Assembly: GCF_000518545.1 (NCBI RefSeq)
Contig: NZ_JADU01000019.1
Location: 1 to 64,000 of the forward strand
Source of the DNA: Hallella seregens ATCC 51272
GTDB lineage: Bacteria; Bacteroidota; Bacteroidia; Bacteroidales; Bacteroidaceae
Reading direction: 5' to 3'
Length of the DNA stretch: 64,000 nucleotides
Of this stretch, positions 62,416 through 64,000 are shown piece after piece (position 1 is the stretch's first letter; every line of letters starts with the position of its first letter). The position numbers and the translations under genes are program-made. The notes under the pieces were generated by a model that ran no database searches, was not told where the DNA came from, and worked only from the letters and a program-made list of their open reading frames with translations.

Positions 62416-64000
62416 ATGAAGAAAGAACTATTACTCAGTTTGGGCTTGCTGGCCATGATACCCGTCGGACTGCGCGCACAGGCGCTGGTCAGCGAGGGAT
62501 TCAACGCCGAGCAGACCAAGACGGCCACCGACGTGGCCTATTATGAGTTTATCAATCAGCTCGAAGGAGACAAGTGGGACCTAAGCACCGCCGCCAAGAG
62601 CGAGGGCGCCGGCTCGCTGCATTTCTACAACAGCGACGCGGCGGAGGGCACCACGTGGCAGCGCTCGGTGAAATTCCGCAACCTGCCCATCGAAGAAAAC
62701 ACCACGTATCGTGTGACCTATTACGTGCAGGGCTCCAAAACCTACAACCTGGACGGCACAAGCGACAAGGGCACCAAGGTGGACTGCAAACTCATGCAGG
62801 GCGTCGAGGACGACGACCTGCCCTTTATTTCGCCCGGCGGCAAGGAGTTCCGCTACAACGACACGGGCTTCGACGAGAACGGTTTCACGAAGTTCACGCA
62901 CATGTTCTATTACAAGGACGCAGCCACCCAAGCCGCTTATTACAAGGCCAACAGGAACAGGGAGATGGCGGCCGAGGCCAAGGACAAGTTCTTCCTGGCC
63001 CTGAGCGTCTACAATCCCGGCGACTTCTATCTCGACGGCGTGACGGTGGAGAAGGCCGGCGTGAGGGCCGTCACCTTCAACTACGACGTGATACGCGTGG
63101 ACTTTGGCTTTGCTACCAACAACAAAGAACTGCTTGCCGCCGCCGGCGTGGACAAGCTGGTGCTGCCCGAGGGCACCTGTACCGTGAGGATGGACGGCAG
63201 CGAAGTGAAGGTGCTCACCACCGAACTGCATCAAGACGGCTACCTCTACGTGTTCCTCGACGACCGGTATCCGCAGACCGGCAACGAGCGGATCGAGGTG
63301 AGTTTCAGCAATCCCACCGATGCGGCCTACCAGCTGAAGTACAGCGGCGACACGGCCCCCGAGGGCGTGGTGCCCAATTTTGCGGGCGAGACCGGCGCGC
63401 TGGACGCCAACATTACCGACATCAACAGCTCGGCTTACGACCTGCCCGTGATGAAAACCGCCGACCCCGAACAGGGCAGCTTCAACCTGCCGGTGGTCCA
63501 AAAGGAGTTCAAGATGAGCTTCAACAAGAAAGCCGACGCCTCCCGCATCGAGGCCACGCTGGACGGCGAGAGGCTCACCGTGACGCCCAACGAAGGCTTT
63601 GCCACCGACTTTACCTTTGCCCGCACGGGCAGCGGCGACCTCACGGCCGGCCAGCACGACCTGACGGTGACCAGAGTCTACCCCGAGGCCATGCTCGACG
63701 AGGCCGTGTTTGCCAAGGTTGCGCTGGAGCTCAGCTTCGGCCAAGTGAGCGGAGACCCCAACGACACCGCCTACTACGTGATGGCCGACAGCATCACCCA
63801 AGCCATTGCGGCCAAGGGCGAGGGCACCATCCCCATGGGCTGGTCGGTCTATAACGGAGCCACCGCGGTGCCCCAGGGCACCAATCCCGGCAGCGGCCCG
63901 CGCAGCTTCAAGTTTGGCGAGGGCGGCGACTTCGTGGGTGCGCTCTATCTGCGCACGACGGCGGCCGACGACGGCGGCTGCGGCATCTATGGCGAGACCG
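62416..64000 (+). CDS. Large secreted protein, 5' part only (runs off the window)
   Basis: From the ATG at 62416 the frame is open to the last base, giving at least 528 residues. It begins with a signal peptide (MKKELLLSLGLLAMIPVGLR) followed by beta-rich, acidic sequence. Residues about 20-200 look like a carbohydrate-binding-type beta-sandwich (VSEGFNAEQTK, TTWQRSVKFRNLPIEENTTY, FLALSVYNPGDFYLDGVTVE). Later come Ig-like stretches (QTGNERIEVSF and so on). I do not recognise a catalytic domain in the visible part. Given its place after the xylan regulator and its own -7 element, an extracellular glycan-binding protein or enzyme is likely, but this is inference. Confidence 0.7.
   Translation, partial: MKKELLLSLGLLAMIPVGLRAQALVSEGFNAEQTKTATDVAYYEFINQLEGDKWDLSTAAKSEGAGSLHFYNSDAAEGTTWQRSVKFRNLPIEENTTYRVTYYVQGSKTYNLDGTSDKGTKVDCKLMQGVEDDDLPFISPGGKEFRYNDTGFDENGFTKFTHMFYYKDAATQAAYYKANRNREMAAEAKDKFFLALSVYNPGDFYLDGVTVEKAGVRAVTFNYDVIRVDFGFATNNKELLAAAGVDKLVLPEGTCTVRMDGSEVKVLTTELHQDGYLYVFLDDRYPQTGNERIEVSFSNPTDAAYQLKYSGDTAPEGVVPNFAGETGALDANITDINSSAYDLPVMKTADPEQGSFNLPVVQKEFKMSFNKKADASRIEATLDGERLTVTPNEGFATDFTFARTGSGDLTAGQHDLTVTRVYPEAMLDEAVFAKVALELSFGQVSGDPNDTAYYVMADSITQAIAAKGEGTIPMGWSVYNGATAVPQGTNPGSGPRSFKFGEGGDFVGALYLRTTAADDGGCGIYGET

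Noticed and set aside
62574-63854. 426-codon plus-strand frame and 406-codon minus-strand frame near the right edge
   Set aside because: Both overlap the frame beginning at 62416, which has a signal peptide, a -7 element and normal composition and stays open to the end of the window.

Overview
The window reads as chromosomal DNA of a Bacteroidales bacterium, most likely a Prevotellaceae member with unusually high G+C. The grounds are SusC/SusD pairs, a hybrid two-component regulator, a sigma factor of the short Bacteroidetes type, TAnnTTTG promoter elements in front of many genes, a TamL-type lipoprotein and a tRNA without encoded CCA. No species is claimed.

Region 1 (1 to about 5,200) is a lower-G+C mobile segment: the end of an IS21-like insertion sequence, a truncated VirE-like gene, a TOPRIM/CHC2 primase-like gene, a DUF3408 gene, a hairpin-rich interval that may be an oriT, and a mobilization pair (ribbon-helix-helix-type accessory protein plus MOBP-type relaxase). 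It looks like a mobilizable element. No integrase is visible, so it probably extends to the left. It abuts a tRNA-Cys gene whose 3' end faces it.

Region 2 (5,200 to 32,900) is housekeeping DNA: hisB, an RNA methyltransferase, tamL, an MBL hydrolase, uvrA with a translationally coupled glycosyltransferase, a DPP-IV peptidase coupled to a DUF4861 protein, an orphan PqqD/S26-like/HprK-like cluster, an HtrA protease, the RNase P RNA gene, a YkvA protein, a CBM9-like protein, a sugar-kinase-like APH protein, rpoD, a K+/H+ antiporter, and a xylB-xylA operon. Between uvrA and the peptidase lies a 41-bp perfect inverted repeat. A family of 22-bp repeats occurs near 16.2 kb and again near 62.2 kb.

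Region 3 (33,000 to 64,000) is a large predicted xylan utilization locus. A GH43 gene diverges from xylBA. Then comes a tightly packed rightward block: four-module fasciclin (FAS1) lipoprotein, SusC, SusD, FAS1 lipoprotein, FAS1 lipoprotein, SusC, SusD, GH30, SGNH esterase, GPH-family symporter, GH10 xylanase and GH43. It is followed by a hybrid two-component sensor/regulator and by the start of a further secreted protein that runs off the window. The model is: GH30, GH10 and the esterase cut and deacetylate xylan; the two SusCD systems import oligomers, with FAS1 lipoproteins where glycan-binding lipoproteins would be expected; GPH carries oligomers into the cytoplasm; GH43 releases xylose; XylA and XylB feed it to the pentose phosphate pathway. 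The FAS1-rich import machinery is the most unusual part of the window.
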